From: a bacterium
GTDB lineage: Bacteria; Patescibacteriota; Patescibacteriia; JAACEG01
DNA length: 5,956 nucleotides
Direction: 5' to 3'
Assembly (NCBI GenBank): GCA_027040785.1
Contig: JALULG010000190.1
Span: 13,815-19,770 of the forward strand
Shown: piece by piece, positions 4,916-5,956 of the stretch
Numbering within the stretch: position 1 is the first letter of the stretch
Layout of the letters: each line of letters begins with the position of its first letter
The notes under the pieces: generated by a model
What the model was told of the DNA's origin: nothing
What the model saw: only the letters and a program-made list of their open reading frames with translations
Databases searched by the model: none
Position numbers and translations under genes: made by a program

Positions 4916-5956
4916 ATGAATTTTATTAAAAAAAATTTTTTATTGATTTTAATTTTTTTATCAGTCGGTTTTTTATTGTTTTTTAATTTATCAAAAGGAG
5001 GATTAACCGGTGATGATGCTATTTACAGTACGCGAGCGATTGGTCCGATAGATTTTATGTTTGCCGATGGACAACCGACCACCTTACAATTGTTTGATAA
5101 AATGCCTTGGTGGGGAAAATTTTCCAATCACGATCATCCACCTTTAATGATTTGGTGGCAGCATTTTTTTCTTATTTTTGGAGATAAAATTTTTTTAGCC
5201 AAACTTTCTTCGGTTATTTTGGGCTTGGCAAGTATTTTTGTTTTGTATTTATTTATTAAGAAAAACAGAAATAAGAAAACCGCATTATTAAGCGTTTTTT
5301 TGTTAATTTTAAATCCTTTTTTTATTTGGTTCGCCAAAGTAAATTATTTGGAAATAGGGGTGATTTTCTTTTCTGTTTTAACTTTATATTATTTTGGAGA
5401 ATTTTTGAAAAATAAAAAAAATTGGCTTTTTTTCGGGCTTTCTCTCGGTTTTTTATTGTTGACAAAATATACGGCTTTGTATATTTTGCCGGTTTTGTTT
5501 TTCTATTTGTTATTTTGGAAAAAAGATTATTTTAAAGAGAAAAAACTGTATTTATCCTTTTTAATAGTTTTGGCGATTATTTCACCGGTGATAATTTTTA
5601 ATCTGATGATGTATAAAACTTTAGGTCATTTTGATTTGCAATGGGCCGGTCTTTTAAAGCAAAAATCTCCTTGGCATTTAAACAGAAACTTAAGCAAAGA
5701 TTATCTTAAAAATATTAATGATATTTGGAATATTTTGGGAAATGCGACTTCCTTTATTTATATTTCTCTTTTTTTGTTGGCTTTAATGTGGGAGATAAAA
5801 CAATTTTTTCAAAAAAAAGACGATTTTTTGGAAAAAATAAGTTTATTGTCTGTTCTTTCTCTTTTGTTCTTTTTTATTTTTTTGGTTCCCCCGGAATTAA
5901 GATTTTTGTCTTTGTTTACGCCTTTTTTAGCTTTAATTTTAGGTATTTTTTTAAGC
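4916..5956 (+). CDS. Polytopic membrane glycosyltransferase, GT39/PMT-ArnT-like (3' end outside window)
   Basis: The frame is open from ATG 4916 to the last base (347 codons). The product should sit in the cytoplasmic membrane and move a sugar from a polyprenyl-phosphate donor onto a protein, lipid or glycan. A first membrane helix spans about residues 8-25. It is followed by the acidic pair Asp33-Asp34 in GDDAIYSTRA, matching the conserved first-loop acidic motif of GT-C enzymes. His74-Pro-Pro-Leu in NHDHPPLMIW is the 'HPPL' motif of the PMT_2 family, and Glu146 lies in KVNYLEIG. Gly178 to Lys184 (GFLLLTKY) matches a common helix in this family, and PPELRF is near 325-330. Several further hydrophobic helices follow, and full-length members are usually longer, so the C-terminal part is missing. 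The start is chosen for its promoter and first helix; it has no Shine-Dalgarno sequence. Acceptor and sugar are unknown. Glycosylation of the neighbouring surface protein is possible but unproven. Confidence 0.82.
   Translation, partial: MNFIKKNFLLILIFLSVGFLLFFNLSKGGLTGDDAIYSTRAIGPIDFMFADGQPTTLQLFDKMPWWGKFSNHDHPPLMIWWQHFFLIFGDKIFLAKLSSVILGLASIFVLYLFIKKNRNKKTALLSVFLLILNPFFIWFAKVNYLEIGVIFFSVLTLYYFGEFLKNKKNWLFFGLSLGFLLLTKYTALYILPVLFFYLLFWKKDYFKEKKLYLSFLIVLAIISPVIIFNLMMYKTLGHFDLQWAGLLKQKSPWHLNRNLSKDYLKNINDIWNILGNATSFIYISLFLLALMWEIKQFFQKKDDFLEKISLLSVLSLLFFFIFLVPPELRFLSLFTPFLALILGIFLS

Noticed and set aside
4993..5015. AAAAGGAGGA followed by GATGATG as a ribosome site and start of a shorter gene
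   Set aside because: The ATG at 5013 is out of frame with the glycosyltransferase. An internal start would also delete the first membrane helix. The string simply encodes Lys-Gly-Gly.
5134..5337. Minus-strand open frame opposite the glycosyltransferase
   Set aside because: It is a Lys-rich shadow of a Phe/Leu-rich membrane-protein frame, with no supporting signal.

Overview
The window looks like part of an AT-rich bacterial chromosome, most likely from the Candidate Phyla Radiation (Patescibacteria, Parcubacteria-like). The main reason is the central gene. It encodes a 1224-residue secreted protein with the layout typical of large CPR surface proteins: a signal peptide, three short repeats of the 'LIK..VYY..DGKRY' kind, a run of Ig-like beta modules, and a C-terminal 'NFVWSDN ... 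WYNGYAVNGL' signature. This assignment comes from family recognition and was not checked by a search. All three reading frames use the standard stop codons, with no in-frame TGA, so there is no sign of the UGA-glycine code of Gracilibacteria.

Layout. Positions 1-606 hold the 3' end of a gene for a Lys/Glu/Asp-rich, largely helical protein, cut by the left edge. Positions 607-755 are a non-coding leader with a compact GNRA-capped stem-loop (634-671) and two further inverted repeats. Positions 756-4430 encode the large surface protein. Positions 4436-4510 hold two stem-loops in tandem, the second a convincing Rho-independent terminator. Positions 4528-4853 are a dense mosaic of palindromic repeats (REP/BIME-like) with no gene. 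A good sigma70-type promoter (4861-4889) then drives a polytopic membrane glycosyltransferase of the GT-C/GT39 type (4916 to the right edge). This gene is incomplete at its 3' end and runs open through all 347 visible codons.

How the parts relate. The surface-protein gene appears to be its own transcription unit, with a structured 5' leader and a strong terminator. Its base composition (about 43% GC in a sampled 60-base line) differs sharply from both neighbours (about 25-27% in sampled lines). That fits selection on codons in a highly expressed envelope protein, though other explanations are possible. The glycosyltransferase has its own promoter, so it is a neighbour rather than an operon partner. 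A role in glycosylating the cell surface is plausible but inferred only. Neither complete start codon (756, 4916) has a recognisable Shine-Dalgarno sequence. The least ordinary parts of the window are the leader stem-loop and the repeat mosaic, in which A- and B-type palindromes recur in inverted, tandem and decayed forms.
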